Source: Minisyncoccota bacterium | Lineage (GTDB): Bacteria; Patescibacteria; Paceibacteria; UBA9973; UBA918 | Direction of reading: 5' to 3' | DNA: 64,000 bases | NCBI GenBank assembly: GCA_021734905.1 | Contig: JAIPIB010000001.1 | Span: forward strand, 124,001-188,000 | Shown here: positions 18,376 to 26,832 of the stretch, one piece after another | Numbering within the stretch: position 1 is the first letter of the stretch | Layout: each line of letters begins with the position of its first letter | Notes under the pieces: generated by a model | Seen by the model: the letters and a program-made list of their open reading frames with translations, nothing else | What the model was told of the DNA's origin: nothing | Databases searched by the model: none | Translations under genes and position numbers: made by a program

Positions 18376-19071
18376 ATGAATCACTCACATTTATTATACT
18401 CAGCACGAAACGCGTTTGTTGCGGCTGTACTCATCCTTTCTCTGGGAGTGATTTCATTCTTCGCTTTTGAACCATCAATTGGACGTGCAGTAACAAGCGG
18501 TCCGTTTTCTGTTACTCAAGAAATCACCAATGAGATCTCTTTTCTCGTGAATGCTACAAATGTGACAATGGCAGGTACCATCGCGGGTATTACGGGAGGT
18601 TACGCGACTGGTACAACAGTGGCTGTTGTACGAACGAACAACGCAACTGGTTACAACATGACTCTTGGCTTCAGTAGCACAACAGCAATGAAGCTCAATA
18701 ATGCGAGTTCGACAATCAGCAACTACACACCAGCAGTCGGTGGTGTACCTGATTATGGTTGGGTTGATAATTCATCGGGACAGGCAGCTGAATTTGGGTA
18801 TACGGTACGAGCATCGACCACGTCTGAGGTAGACCCGTCGTTCATGAGTAATGGTTCGACACTTTGTAATACGGGCACCACTGAGTCTGACAACAAGTGT
18901 TGGCTTAATCCAAATAATACACCAGAGACAATCATCAATACTTCTGGATCTGTCGCTGGATCAACGACGACCATAAAGTTCAAAGTGGCCGTACCTAATG
19001 CGCCGTCACCAGCTCTTCCTTCAGGATTCTATGTTGCAACCGGAACCTTGACCGCAGTCACCAATCCGTAG
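18376..19071 (+). CDS. Short exported surface protein, WxL-like (paralogue of the 20166 gene)
   Basis: This 231-residue protein has an N-terminal signal/membrane segment (AFVAAVLILSLGVISFFAF). The rest is Ser/Thr/Asn-rich and beta-predicted. The pattern TTVAVVRTNNATGYNMTLG and the end SGFYVATGTLTAV resemble the two conserved parts of WxL domains (VxDNRGTGxGWTLT and YTATLTWTLSD) with the tryptophans replaced. The C-terminal ending is shared with the protein at 20166 (GTYTATTTLTAV). Two cysteines (CNTG ... NKCW) could form a disulfide. It stands immediately before a DUF916-like anchor gene, the usual partner of WxL proteins. The WxL relation is my inference and needs structure comparison. Confidence 0.6.
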   Translation: MNHSHLLYSARNAFVAAVLILSLGVISFFAFEPSIGRAVTSGPFSVTQEITNEISFLVNATNVTMAGTIAGITGGYATGTTVAVVRTNNATGYNMTLGFSSTTAMKLNNASSTISNYTPAVGGVPDYGWVDNSSGQAAEFGYTVRASTTSEVDPSFMSNGSTLCNTGTTESDNKCWLNPNNTPETIINTSGSVAGSTTTIKFKVAVPNAPSPALPSGFYVATGTLTAVTNP

Positions 19072-19088
19072 TAAATTTGGGTTTAATT

Positions 19089-20162
19089 ATGTTTACACCT
19101 GTGCATCGTACATATGTCTTTATTACTGTATTGTGTGCACTTCTCTTTACGAGTATATTACCTCACGTAGTACGTGCTCAAGAGGAATCTTTAGACGTTG
19201 AGGTACAGTCCATTCAAGAAAAAATTGACTTTCTTGACTCAAGTGAAGTCGTTTCATTTTTGAATTTATACCCTACAGAGGGTGTCCCTGGAGGTGGAGA
19301 TATTCTTGGGGATTTTGTTGTAGGTCCTGGTAAGGTTGATCTAACACTTTCCCCCGGGGAGACGAAAATTGTTGAGATGACGGTCACGAACAGAACAGGT
19401 GAACGTCGTCGTTTTAACATTACGACTGAGGACGCAGAGGGTTCTCTTGATACAAACACATCGATTGTTCTTCTGGGTGATGACCGAGGGCCATATTCTA
19501 TGAAGGATTATGTTTCAGTGTCACATAAAGTATTTGACCTTGAACATAACCAACGTGCACGTATTCCTGTTACCATATCACTCCCTCTCGATGCAGAGCC
19601 TGGAGGATTGTATGGGAGTGTTCTTGTTAATACGATTGCTATTGAGGCTAAACAAGGTGATTCAGGTGGTGCTGTACCACAGTCTGCTATTATTGCGAGA
19701 ATTGGTACACTCTTTTTTATCACGATACCGGGTGCAGCAGAAAAAGAAGGTGGTTTGAAAGATTTTACAACAATAACTAAAAAGATATTTTATCAAAGTA
19801 GTCCAATTACGTTTGGTATTCTCTATGAAAACAATGGCGTGATACACCTTGCACCGTACGGTGAATTGCGAATCAAAAATATGTTTGATGAGGAGGTCGG
19901 GTATGTTCAGCTTGATCCATGGTTTGTTTTGCCACAGTCGTTACGGCTCCGTGAAGTGTCTTGGGATAGAGACTTTCTCTTTGGCAGATATACTGCGACT
20001 GCGTCTATTAATCGTAGCTATGATGATGTTGTTGATGAGTTGAGTTATTCATTTTGGATACTGCCATGGAAACCACTAGCACTTACATTTATAGTTCTCT
20101 TCATAGTCTTTTTCTCGATAAAAACATTTTTCAAGCGATTTGAATTTAAACGTAAAACATAA
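19089..20162 (+). CDS. DUF916/WxLIP-like exported protein with C-terminal TM anchor
   Basis: This 358-residue protein has a signal peptide (FITVLCALLFTSILPHVVRAQ). An immunoglobulin-like region follows with VDLTLSPGETKIVEMTVTNR, a typical DUF916 (WxLIP) opening, then RARIPVTISLPLDAEPGGLY and GTLFFITIPG. It ends in a single hydrophobic helix and a basic tail (LTFIVLFIVFFSIKTFFKRF). In Firmicutes, DUF916-DUF3324 proteins bind peptidoglycan and hold WxL proteins at the surface. Here the gene lies between two short WxL-like exported genes with 3-17 nt gaps, so the four genes look like one operon. ATG 19089 is preferred to an in-frame TTG at 19077. Confidence 0.65.
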   Translation: MFTPVHRTYVFITVLCALLFTSILPHVVRAQEESLDVEVQSIQEKIDFLDSSEVVSFLNLYPTEGVPGGGDILGDFVVGPGKVDLTLSPGETKIVEMTVTNRTGERRRFNITTEDAEGSLDTNTSIVLLGDDRGPYSMKDYVSVSHKVFDLEHNQRARIPVTISLPLDAEPGGLYGSVLVNTIAIEAKQGDSGGAVPQSAIIARIGTLFFITIPGAAEKEGGLKDFTTITKKIFYQSSPITFGILYENNGVIHLAPYGELRIKNMFDEEVGYVQLDPWFVLPQSLRLREVSWDRDFLFGRYTATASINRSYDDVVDELSYSFWILPWKPLALTFIVLFIVFFSIKTFFKRFEFKRKT

Positions 20163-20165
20163 ACT

Positions 20166-20930
20166 ATGTGCATTCGTGAAATAATAATCACAGGAGCTGT
20201 AGCGGTGATTTTTACGCCAATCGCTATGTCTATTTTTGGGATTGCTGGAGCTCAAGTTATGCAAAGTAGCGGATATCGTATTCAGAGTGACAGCATTAAT
20301 TTTGGCGGAGGATTATCAACATCGACAAATTATGCATTAGAAGCGACAGCAGGAGAGGTTGCATCAGGGGACGGCGCAAGCGCGAGTTTTAATATAAGGG
20401 CTGGATATCAGCAGATGGTCAATTCGTTCATCTCCATATCTGCAGCATCTTCGGTAACGATGACTCCGTCGATTCCGGGTGTTTCAGGTGGTATAGCGAA
20501 TGGCTCAACATCAGTGACGATCATCACTGATAGTGCTGCTGGATATCAACTTACAATTGCAGCATCACAAAGTCCAGCATTAACTAATCTTGGTAATTCA
20601 ATAGCAGATTATGTTCCTAGCGGGAATCCAGATTTCTCTTTTATTACGGGAGCAAGTGATTCTCATTTTGGGTATTCTCCATCAGGTGTCGATATCGTTG
20701 ATCGATTCAAGGATAATGGGGCTGTGTGCGGTGGGGGAGGAGGTGAGGTCGCTCTTGCATGCTGGGACGGTCTAAGTACGGATGACGTTCCTATTGCACG
20801 GTCATCATCTGCCAATACACCAAATGGTGCAACGACAACGGTATATTTTAGGGTTGGTGTAGGGGGCTCCGTTGTGCAGACCGGCGGGACATATACTGCC
20901 ACGACAACACTTACTGCAGTATCATTATGA
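20166..20930 (+). CDS. Short exported surface protein, WxL-like (second paralogue)
   Basis: This 254-residue protein has a signal segment (IIITGAVAVIFTPIAMSIFG). A short N-terminal domain (SSGYRIQSDSINFGGGLSTS, often seen at the start of CPR exported proteins) is followed by a beta domain with TSVTIITDSAAGYQLTIAAS and the ending GGTYTATTTLTAVSL. The latter two align with the paralogue at 18376 and with the conserved parts of WxL domains, without the tryptophans. Two cysteines (AVCGGGGGE and ALACWDG) sit where the paralogue also has two. It starts 3 nt after the preceding gene and its stop overlaps the next start (ATGA), showing operon organisation. Confidence 0.6.
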   Translation: MCIREIIITGAVAVIFTPIAMSIFGIAGAQVMQSSGYRIQSDSINFGGGLSTSTNYALEATAGEVASGDGASASFNIRAGYQQMVNSFISISAASSVTMTPSIPGVSGGIANGSTSVTIITDSAAGYQLTIAASQSPALTNLGNSIADYVPSGNPDFSFITGASDSHFGYSPSGVDIVDRFKDNGAVCGGGGGEVALACWDGLSTDDVPIARSSSANTPNGATTTVYFRVGVGGSVVQTGGTYTATTTLTAVSL

Positions 20931-22495
20931 CCGATATAATACGTAAAACATCTGTATATCTATTTTTATCTATCTTCATATTTTTTAGTTTTATATTTCC
21001 TACACACCATGTTGATGCAGTAACAGATGACTTCACTGTCCGCACCCTTGTCGGGGGCGATACGACACCACCTTCTGTTCCGAGTGCATTAGTCGCTACT
21101 CCGGTTGCTGTGTCGCAGATTGATCTTGTATGGGCTAGTTCTACTGATGACTATATATTGTCTGGATATAACGTATGGAGAGGCGACTCTATTATTGCAA
21201 CAACAACTCTGACAACATATTCAGACGTTGGGCTCACTGCGAGCACGACGTATAGCTATTATGTAACCGCGTTTGACTCGTCTGGTAATGTGTCAGCCTC
21301 CTCAACCATTGTCAGTGCAACAACTCTAAGTCCTGCACCAGCAGCTGCTGTGTCAGGTCAAACGTATGGCAGTTACGTAAGGCAACTTGGTGACGAAATT
21401 ATTTCGCTCGAAATATTTCCGCAACGAAATTCTGTGAATTTTAAGTACGAGACAAGAGGAAACATTCGAACAGCTATTCGATGGGGAAGGACAGATTCCT
21501 ATGAACTTGGGTCTCTTGTTGAAAGCACTTTTAAGAAAGGACATGACACAGAAATCACTGGACTCATTCCAAATACAAAATACACATTTCAGATTGAAGG
21601 TGAAAATGGGTTTGGAAATTATGGATTGATACATAATGGAACATTTCAGACACTTCCTCCTGAAGATATTTTTCCTCCAGGAAACGTGACGAATCTTAGA
21701 CTACGAAAAGAAGATGGAGGAAATACACTGTCGTGGATAAACCCGAAAGACCCAGATCTTGTAAAAATTCGCGTCGTCAGGAGTGATCGGTTCTATCCGA
21801 GTGACATCGCGGATGGGTGGGTTATTTATGAGGGTCTCGGTACAGAGGTGTATGACGCTGGCGTCGCAAGCAGCTCGAGGCAATATTATTCTGTTTTTAC
21901 TTATGATGAACTCGGTAATGTCTCTTCTGGAGCAGTCATTGCGACGCCAAGAATAGAAAAAGACGAAGAAACTAAGAATGAAATTGATCCTACAATAAAT
22001 CTTATATCGTTACGATTTGATGGTATGGTATTTACTCAAGAAGGGAGCTTACTTCCTATTAAAGATGGAAGCGTTAGAATTGACGGCTCGAAACTTCTTA
22101 CTATATCTATACCGTATGAGCAGGTTCCGGAACATCTAAAGACAATACTGGTAACGGTGATTGACAGTAGAGACCATGGTCGCGAGTTCTCTTTTTTGCT
22201 TCGCGTCAATGCAGATAAAACTATGTATAGCGGCACACTTTCGCCATTTGGAACGACGGGTGATTTTCCTTTACGAGTGACAATTTTTGATTTTAAGACA
22301 GAGCAGATCGGATACACCGACGGTGTCATTGCTTCCTATGTAAGCCCAATACACTCTGGATTAAGCTCAGAGGGGTTTTTTAGCTCGATAGTTCGATTTA
22401 TATCATCTGGAGATGGTATGTACTCGATATGGTTTATTGTCCTCCTCATCCTTCTTCTTTATTTTGGGCGACGACTTGTACGAACACAGTGGTGA
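20927..22495 (+). CDS. FN3-repeat surface protein with C-terminal TM helix
   Basis: This 522-residue protein has a signal peptide (VYLFLSIFIFFSFIFPTHHVDA). A clear fibronectin type III domain follows (about 43-140: PPSVPSALVATPVAVSQIDL to NVSASSTIVSATTL), then two more FN3-like units (TEITGLIPNTKYTFQIEGEN; PPGNVTNLRLRKEDGGNTLS). A membrane-proximal beta domain and a terminal hydrophobic helix ending GRRLVRTQW complete it. The topology is extracellular with a single C-terminal anchor. No sorting motif precedes the helix. The 4-nt ATGA overlap with the upstream gene implies translational coupling. It probably forms the stalk or scaffold of the WxL-like cluster (inference). Confidence 0.75.
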   Translation: MTDIIRKTSVYLFLSIFIFFSFIFPTHHVDAVTDDFTVRTLVGGDTTPPSVPSALVATPVAVSQIDLVWASSTDDYILSGYNVWRGDSIIATTTLTTYSDVGLTASTTYSYYVTAFDSSGNVSASSTIVSATTLSPAPAAAVSGQTYGSYVRQLGDEIISLEIFPQRNSVNFKYETRGNIRTAIRWGRTDSYELGSLVESTFKKGHDTEITGLIPNTKYTFQIEGENGFGNYGLIHNGTFQTLPPEDIFPPGNVTNLRLRKEDGGNTLSWINPKDPDLVKIRVVRSDRFYPSDIADGWVIYEGLGTEVYDAGVASSSRQYYSVFTYDELGNVSSGAVIATPRIEKDEETKNEIDPTINLISLRFDGMVFTQEGSLLPIKDGSVRIDGSKLLTISIPYEQVPEHLKTILVTVIDSRDHGREFSFLLRVNADKTMYSGTLSPFGTTGDFPLRVTIFDFKTEQIGYTDGVIASYVSPIHSGLSSEGFFSSIVRFISSGDGMYSIWFIVLLILLLYFGRRLVRTQW

Positions 22496-22643
22496 AAATA
22501 TATCTGTGATTGATAAATAATATTGTACAAAATAATAGACATTAGGGAGTATGTAATTGTTTTTAACATTCCCGAGAAGAATAGGTCTACACATGGGATA
22601 TACTAGGTAGAGAAGCTATAAGTAACATCATTCAACAAACATT

Positions 22644-23687
22644 ATGAGTACAAGGAAAATTCGCGTAGCGATAAATGGGTTTGGCCGCATCGGGAGAACA
22701 TTTTTTCGTATGGCCTATGGGCATCCTGATATTGAAGTTGTCGCAATAAATGATCTTGGTGACATAAAAAATCTTGCGTATCTGCTTACGTACGATACTT
22801 CATACGGAAGAAGTCAGTTCACTGTTGATTCGGGTGAGCAGGTACTTGTTGTGGACGGGAAAGAAATTACTTGTACAAGTGAACGAGATCCGCTCCGTCT
22901 TCCGTGGAAGGCTCAAAATATTGATATCGTTGTTGAATCGACTGGAGTGTTTACTTCATACGAAAAAGCAAAAGTTCATCTTGAGGCTGGAGCAAAACGT
23001 GTCGTCATTTCTGCGCCAGTGAAGGATGATCCCGGAGTCGCTGGAGTTAAAGGGAGTACTATCCTCATGGGTGTAAATGACGATGCTCTTTCAACATGCG
23101 ACATTAGCTCAAATGCTTCATGTACAACAAATGCAACGAGTCCGCTCGTTGCAATCCTTGATGCTGAGATTGGTATAGAAAAAGCAATCCTTAACACGAT
23201 TCATGCATACACCGCATCTCAATCACTCGTTGATGGACCAAGCAAAAAAGATGTACGCGAAGGAAGAGCAGCGGCACAAAATATTGTTCCATCATCAACA
23301 GGTGCGGCTATAGCAACAACACTTGTTCATACCGACCTTAAAGATAAGTTTGACGGAATTTCTATTCGTGTTCCAGTTCCTGTAGGCTCATTACTTGATA
23401 TAACATTCATAGCAAAACGTAATACTACGGTAGAGGAAGTAAATGCTGCCCTTGAAAAAGCAGCAGAAGGTGACGCATGGAAAAATCTTTTTGCAGTTAC
23501 TAAAGAACCGCTGGTATCTTCAGATATTATTGGTGCGCAATTTGCCTCAATAGCTGATCTTTCATTCACCAGAGTCGTTGGAGGAAATCTCGTGAAAGTA
23601 CTAGCTTGGTATGATAATGAAACAAGCTATACGAGTACACTTGTTGAGCATGTTCGTGCTGCAGGAGCATTACTCACAAAACAATAA
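22644..23687 (+). CDS. gap: Glyceraldehyde-3-phosphate dehydrogenase, type I
   Basis: This 347-residue cytosolic enzyme converts glyceraldehyde-3-phosphate, NAD and phosphate to 1,3-bisphosphoglycerate. It shows the Rossmann start AINGFGRIGRTFFRMA, the NAD-selecting VVAINDLGD, the active-site SNASCTTNATSPL with catalytic Cys160, HAYTASQSLVDGPSKKD, and the C-terminal SWYDNETSYT-type segment (AWYDNETSYT). It leads a run of carbon-metabolism genes with short gaps (8-13 nt to rpiB and rpe), suggesting co-transcription. A GATATACT box (22598-22605) lies about 40 nt upstream. Confidence 0.97.
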   Translation: MSTRKIRVAINGFGRIGRTFFRMAYGHPDIEVVAINDLGDIKNLAYLLTYDTSYGRSQFTVDSGEQVLVVDGKEITCTSERDPLRLPWKAQNIDIVVESTGVFTSYEKAKVHLEAGAKRVVISAPVKDDPGVAGVKGSTILMGVNDDALSTCDISSNASCTTNATSPLVAILDAEIGIEKAILNTIHAYTASQSLVDGPSKKDVREGRAAAQNIVPSSTGAAIATTLVHTDLKDKFDGISIRVPVPVGSLLDITFIAKRNTTVEEVNAALEKAAEGDAWKNLFAVTKEPLVSSDIIGAQFASIADLSFTRVVGGNLVKVLAWYDNETSYTSTLVEHVRAAGALLTKQ

Positions 23688-23695
23688 TTATTTGT

Positions 23696-24139
23696 ATGAC
23701 CATTTATTTTGCTACCGATCATGCAGGATTTGAATTAAAAGAAAAACTTATTACCTATGTACGTGATGAGCTCGGGTATGATGTTGTTGACTGTGGCGCG
23801 CAAGAGTTTGTTGACGGTGATGACTATCCAGAATATATACGTCTAGCAGGGGAAGCTGTATCTAAGAGTCCGCATGATTCAAAAGCAATTATTTTTGGAG
23901 GATCTGGACAAGGAGAGGCAATTGTTGCGAACAGATTTCCATACATACGGGCAATTGTTTATTACGGAGGAAATGATGAAATCATTCGGCTCTCCCGCGA
24001 ACATAATGATTCTAACGTGCTGTCCTTAGGCGCTCGTTTCCTTACGGCTTCAGACGCAGAAAAAGCTGTCGCACTGTGGCTTTCAACACCGTTCCGCGAA
24101 GAGGAACGACACGTTCGAAGAATCGGACTTATTGATTAA
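23696..24139 (+). CDS. rpiB: Ribose-5-phosphate isomerase B
   Basis: This 147-residue RpiB/LacAB-family enzyme interconverts ribose-5-phosphate and ribulose-5-phosphate. Motifs are the start IYFATDHAGFELKE, YPEYIRLAGEAVS and the active-site loop IIFGGSGQGEAIVANR. The cysteine used as base in E. coli-type RpiB is Gly here, and Glu74 in GQGEAI takes the place known from the actinobacterial (Mycobacterium) type. It also has REHNDSNVLSLGARFL. It lies 8 nt after gap and 12 nt before the epimerase gene, fitting a non-oxidative pentose phosphate operon. Confidence 0.92.
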   Translation: MTIYFATDHAGFELKEKLITYVRDELGYDVVDCGAQEFVDGDDYPEYIRLAGEAVSKSPHDSKAIIFGGSGQGEAIVANRFPYIRAIVYYGGNDEIIRLSREHNDSNVLSLGARFLTASDAEKAVALWLSTPFREEERHVRRIGLID

Positions 24140-24151
24140 AATAGAAGTATT

Positions 24152-24799
24152 ATGGCGCAAATTATTCCTGCAATTATCCCGAAGTCACAAGAAAATTTAA
24201 TACAAATACTTTCTCTCGTTTCATCATTCACGCATAGTGTCCAGGTAGATATCGTTGATGGTGAATTTGTGCCTTTTGTATCATGGCCATATACAGAAAA
24301 TGCGTCTCTTTCAGAATTGGCTTTAGTCATTAAAGATTTTGATGTTGAGATCGACTTCATGATTCTTGGTCCCGAGCTTGTTGTTGAGGAATATCTCAAG
24401 GCCGGTGTTACAAGTATTGTTGTACATCTCGAGAGTACTAAAAATCTCGATAAAATTCTTGCACTCAAAGAAAAATATTCCTTCAAACTTGGACTTTCAA
24501 TTGGTAACGACACAAATCTTTCGATTCTTACCGAGGCTATTGAGGTCGCTGATTATGTACAGTTAATGGGAATCCAACATATTGGATCACAAGGGCAACC
24601 GTTTGATATCCGTGTGCTCGATCGTATTAGGGAATTGAAGTCAAGGTATCCAACACTTCCGATTAGTATTGATGGTAGTGTTAATATGGAGACGGCCTCA
24701 CTTCTCGTTCAGGCAGGTGCAGATCGTCTCGTCTCTGGATCTGCTGTCCTTAAGGCTGAAGATCCTCAGATAGCTTATAAATTACTTAAATCACTGTAG
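24152..24799 (+). CDS. rpe: Ribulose-phosphate 3-epimerase (divergent)
   Basis: This 215-residue TIM barrel has AQIIPAIIPKS at the start, VQVDIVDGEFVPFVSWP (the family's H-x-D-x-MDG-x-FVP element, with the first His and Met changed), VVHLES, and QLMGIQHIGSQGQPFD where family members have MxVxPGFGGQ. SIDGSVN stands in place of DGGV near the end. The changes at the metal-site histidine and the PGFGGQ loop make this a divergent member; a different pentose-phosphate epimerase activity cannot be excluded. The position between rpiB and the transketolase genes supports the pentose phosphate role. Confidence 0.8.
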   Translation: MAQIIPAIIPKSQENLIQILSLVSSFTHSVQVDIVDGEFVPFVSWPYTENASLSELALVIKDFDVEIDFMILGPELVVEEYLKAGVTSIVVHLESTKNLDKILALKEKYSFKLGLSIGNDTNLSILTEAIEVADYVQLMGIQHIGSQGQPFDIRVLDRIRELKSRYPTLPISIDGSVNMETASLLVQAGADRLVSGSAVLKAEDPQIAYKLLKSL

Positions 24800-24855
24800 C
24801 TTGTTGTGTGTGTCTTCTATTAACATGCAAACGATATGATGGAGTAACAGAAAGC

Positions 24856-24863
24856 GGTATACT
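24856..24863 (+). promoter_or_regulatory. Extended -10 box before transketolase
   Basis: GGTATACT ends 8 nt before ATG 24872, predicting a leaderless transcript for the transketolase pair. Confidence 0.55.
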
Positions 24864-24871
24864 ATTTTAAT

Positions 24872-25768
24872 ATGCATTATCTTACAGATGAAGATGTTCG
24901 TTCATTAGAACTCAAGGCGAATGAAATACGTCAAAGCGTGATTGAAATGCTTGTTGAGGCTGGAAGCGGACACACAGCTGGGCCACTGGGAATGGCAGAC
25001 ATCTTTACACTCTTGTATTTTGAGATTTTGAGGCACAATCCCAAAGATCCTTTTTGGGAAGATCGAGACAGACTCATACTTTCGAATGGACATATTTGCC
25101 CAATACTTTATGCCGTAATGGCCCATTCAGGATATTTTCCCGTTTCTGAACTTTTAACACTTCGTAAATTTGGATCAAGGCTTCAGGGGCATCCCCATAA
25201 AGAAACGTTGCCTGGAATTGAAACAAGTTCGGGACCTTTAGGTTCCGGAGTTTCTCAGGCTGTAGGCATGGCACTTGCTGAGCGTATTAATAATCCGTAT
25301 TCATCAAAATATTTTTACTGCCTTACTGGCGATGGGGAACTTGATTGTGGACAAATTTGGGAAGCAATGATGCTCGGAGGAAAGGAGAAGCTTCATAATC
25401 TTATTGTTATTGTTGATCGAAATGGTATTCAAATTGATGGATATACAAAAGATGTCATGCCACTCGAGCCACTTCGAGAAAAATTTGAGTCATTTAATTG
25501 GGACGTTCAGGAAGTCGACGGTCATAATATTCGATCAATTAACGATGCGATTGGAAAGGCACAAGCCGTATACAGTCAACCGTCAATTATTATTGCACAT
25601 ACAATTCCTTCAAAAGGAATTGATGTTTTTGAACGAGATTTTAGATGGCATGGTAATCCTCCGGGCCTTGGTCCAGAAGACTTTGTGAAGAAGTCAGAAC
25701 AAGCGGCGGTCGCACTTAAGAAATTACGTACTCTCAATGGATATATCAACACACATGAATATGAGTAA
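24872..25768 (+). CDS. tktA: Transketolase, N-terminal subunit
   Basis: This 298-residue protein is the thiamine-diphosphate-binding half of a split transketolase. It has EAGSGHTAGPLGMADIFTLL, RDRLILSNGHICPILYAVM, HPHKETLPGIETSSGPLGSG and the ThDP motif GDGELDCGQIWEAMM...NLIVIVDRNG. It transfers two-carbon ketol units between sugar phosphates together with the next gene's product. The last codons overlap the start of that gene, so both subunits are made from one mRNA. The split form is common in archaea and CPR bacteria; the symbol is used loosely. Confidence 0.93.
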   Translation: MHYLTDEDVRSLELKANEIRQSVIEMLVEAGSGHTAGPLGMADIFTLLYFEILRHNPKDPFWEDRDRLILSNGHICPILYAVMAHSGYFPVSELLTLRKFGSRLQGHPHKETLPGIETSSGPLGSGVSQAVGMALAERINNPYSSKYFYCLTGDGELDCGQIWEAMMLGGKEKLHNLIVIVDRNGIQIDGYTKDVMPLEPLREKFESFNWDVQEVDGHNIRSINDAIGKAQAVYSQPSIIIAHTIPSKGIDVFERDFRWHGNPPGLGPEDFVKKSEQAAVALKKLRTLNGYINTHEYE

Positions 25769-26759
25769 TACCCTATTAGCACAGCACGTGAACCCAAATC
25801 TGTTTAACAGTGATGTTGAGACTGCGCCAAACAGAAATGGATACGGCAATGGTTTAAAAGAGGCAGGAGAACTTGATGAAAGAGTGGTCGCTCTTTCTGC
25901 TGATCTTGTTGGATCAACAAAAACAAATATTTTTGCCGAAGCGTTTCCTCAGAGATTTATTCAGGTTGGTATAGGCGAACAGTCTCTCGCATCTGTTGCA
26001 TCGGGTATGGCCGCTATGGGGAAGATTCCTTTCATTGCATCATATGCAATGTTTTCTCCGGGAAGAAGTTGGGAGCAGGTCCGTACTACAATTGCGTATA
26101 ATGGATCGAATGTAAAAATCATTGGTGCTCACTCGGGCATATCTGTTGGTCCGGATGGGGCTACTCATCAGGCTATTGAGGATATTGCAATTATGCGCGT
26201 CATTCCACGTATGGTTGTTATTGCACCTTGCGACGTGCATGAGGCAGAACGCGCTACACTAGCAATCGCGAAGTATGTCGGTCCGGTTTACATGCGGCTT
26301 GCTCGTGAAAATACGCCTGTAATTACAACTATCGGTTCTCCATTTGAAATAGGAAAAGCAGATATTTATCTTACTCGAGATAAGGCTCACAAAAAAACCG
26401 TAGGTATTATTAGTACAGGAACAGTCACATATCAGGCTCTTGTTGCTGGACGGACTCTTAACGAGAAGGGAATTGGTGCCTCAGTAATGCATATGGCAAC
26501 AATTAAACCACTTGATAAAGCTGCTGTCCTTGCTTTTGCTCAAGAACATGATGTCATAGTTACTGTCGAAGAACATCAGCGAATGGGAGGGCTCGGATCC
26601 TCTGTCTCTGAATATTTAAGCGAGGTGTTTCCAAAGAAAATACTTCGAATGGGAGTCGATGATGTCTTTGGACAGTCAGGAACACCGGAAGAACTTCTAG
26701 CTCATTATAAAATTGACAACGCTTCAATTGTAGAGGGTGCTCAAAAATTTCTTCAGTAA
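25755..26759 (+). CDS. tktB: Transketolase, C-terminal subunit
   Basis: This protein of about 334 residues is the pyrimidine-binding plus C-terminal half of the split transketolase: RNGYGNGLKEAGELDERVVA, FIQVGIGEQSLASVASGMAA (with the catalytic Glu of the ThDP site), FIASYAMFSPGRSWEQVRT and HSGISVGPDGATHQAIED. The C-terminal domain (ISTGTVTYQALVAGRTLNEK) is intact. ATG 25755 or 25761 overlaps the end of the upstream frame (stop 25766-25768), typical translational coupling. Deoxyxylulose synthase is the main look-alike, but that enzyme is not split and the gene context favours transketolase. Confidence 0.92.
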   Translation: MNMSNTLLAQHVNPNLFNSDVETAPNRNGYGNGLKEAGELDERVVALSADLVGSTKTNIFAEAFPQRFIQVGIGEQSLASVASGMAAMGKIPFIASYAMFSPGRSWEQVRTTIAYNGSNVKIIGAHSGISVGPDGATHQAIEDIAIMRVIPRMVVIAPCDVHEAERATLAIAKYVGPVYMRLARENTPVITTIGSPFEIGKADIYLTRDKAHKKTVGIISTGTVTYQALVAGRTLNEKGIGASVMHMATIKPLDKAAVLAFAQEHDVIVTVEEHQRMGGLGSSVSEYLSEVFPKKILRMGVDDVFGQSGTPEELLAHYKIDNASIVEGAQKFLQ

Positions 26760-26766
26760 TTTCTTC

Positions 26767-26815
26767 TGAATACAAAAAAACTATCAGATTATATCCGATA
26801 GTTTTTTTGTATTCA
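26767..26815. terminator. Bidirectional terminator between convergent genes
   Basis: A perfect 19-bp stem (TGAATACAAAAAAACTATC and its complement) with an 11-nt loop has A and T tracts on either arm. It serves the transketolase operon and the opposing kinase gene. Confidence 0.9.
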
Positions 26816-26832
26816 GTAACTAAAGTAACTTT

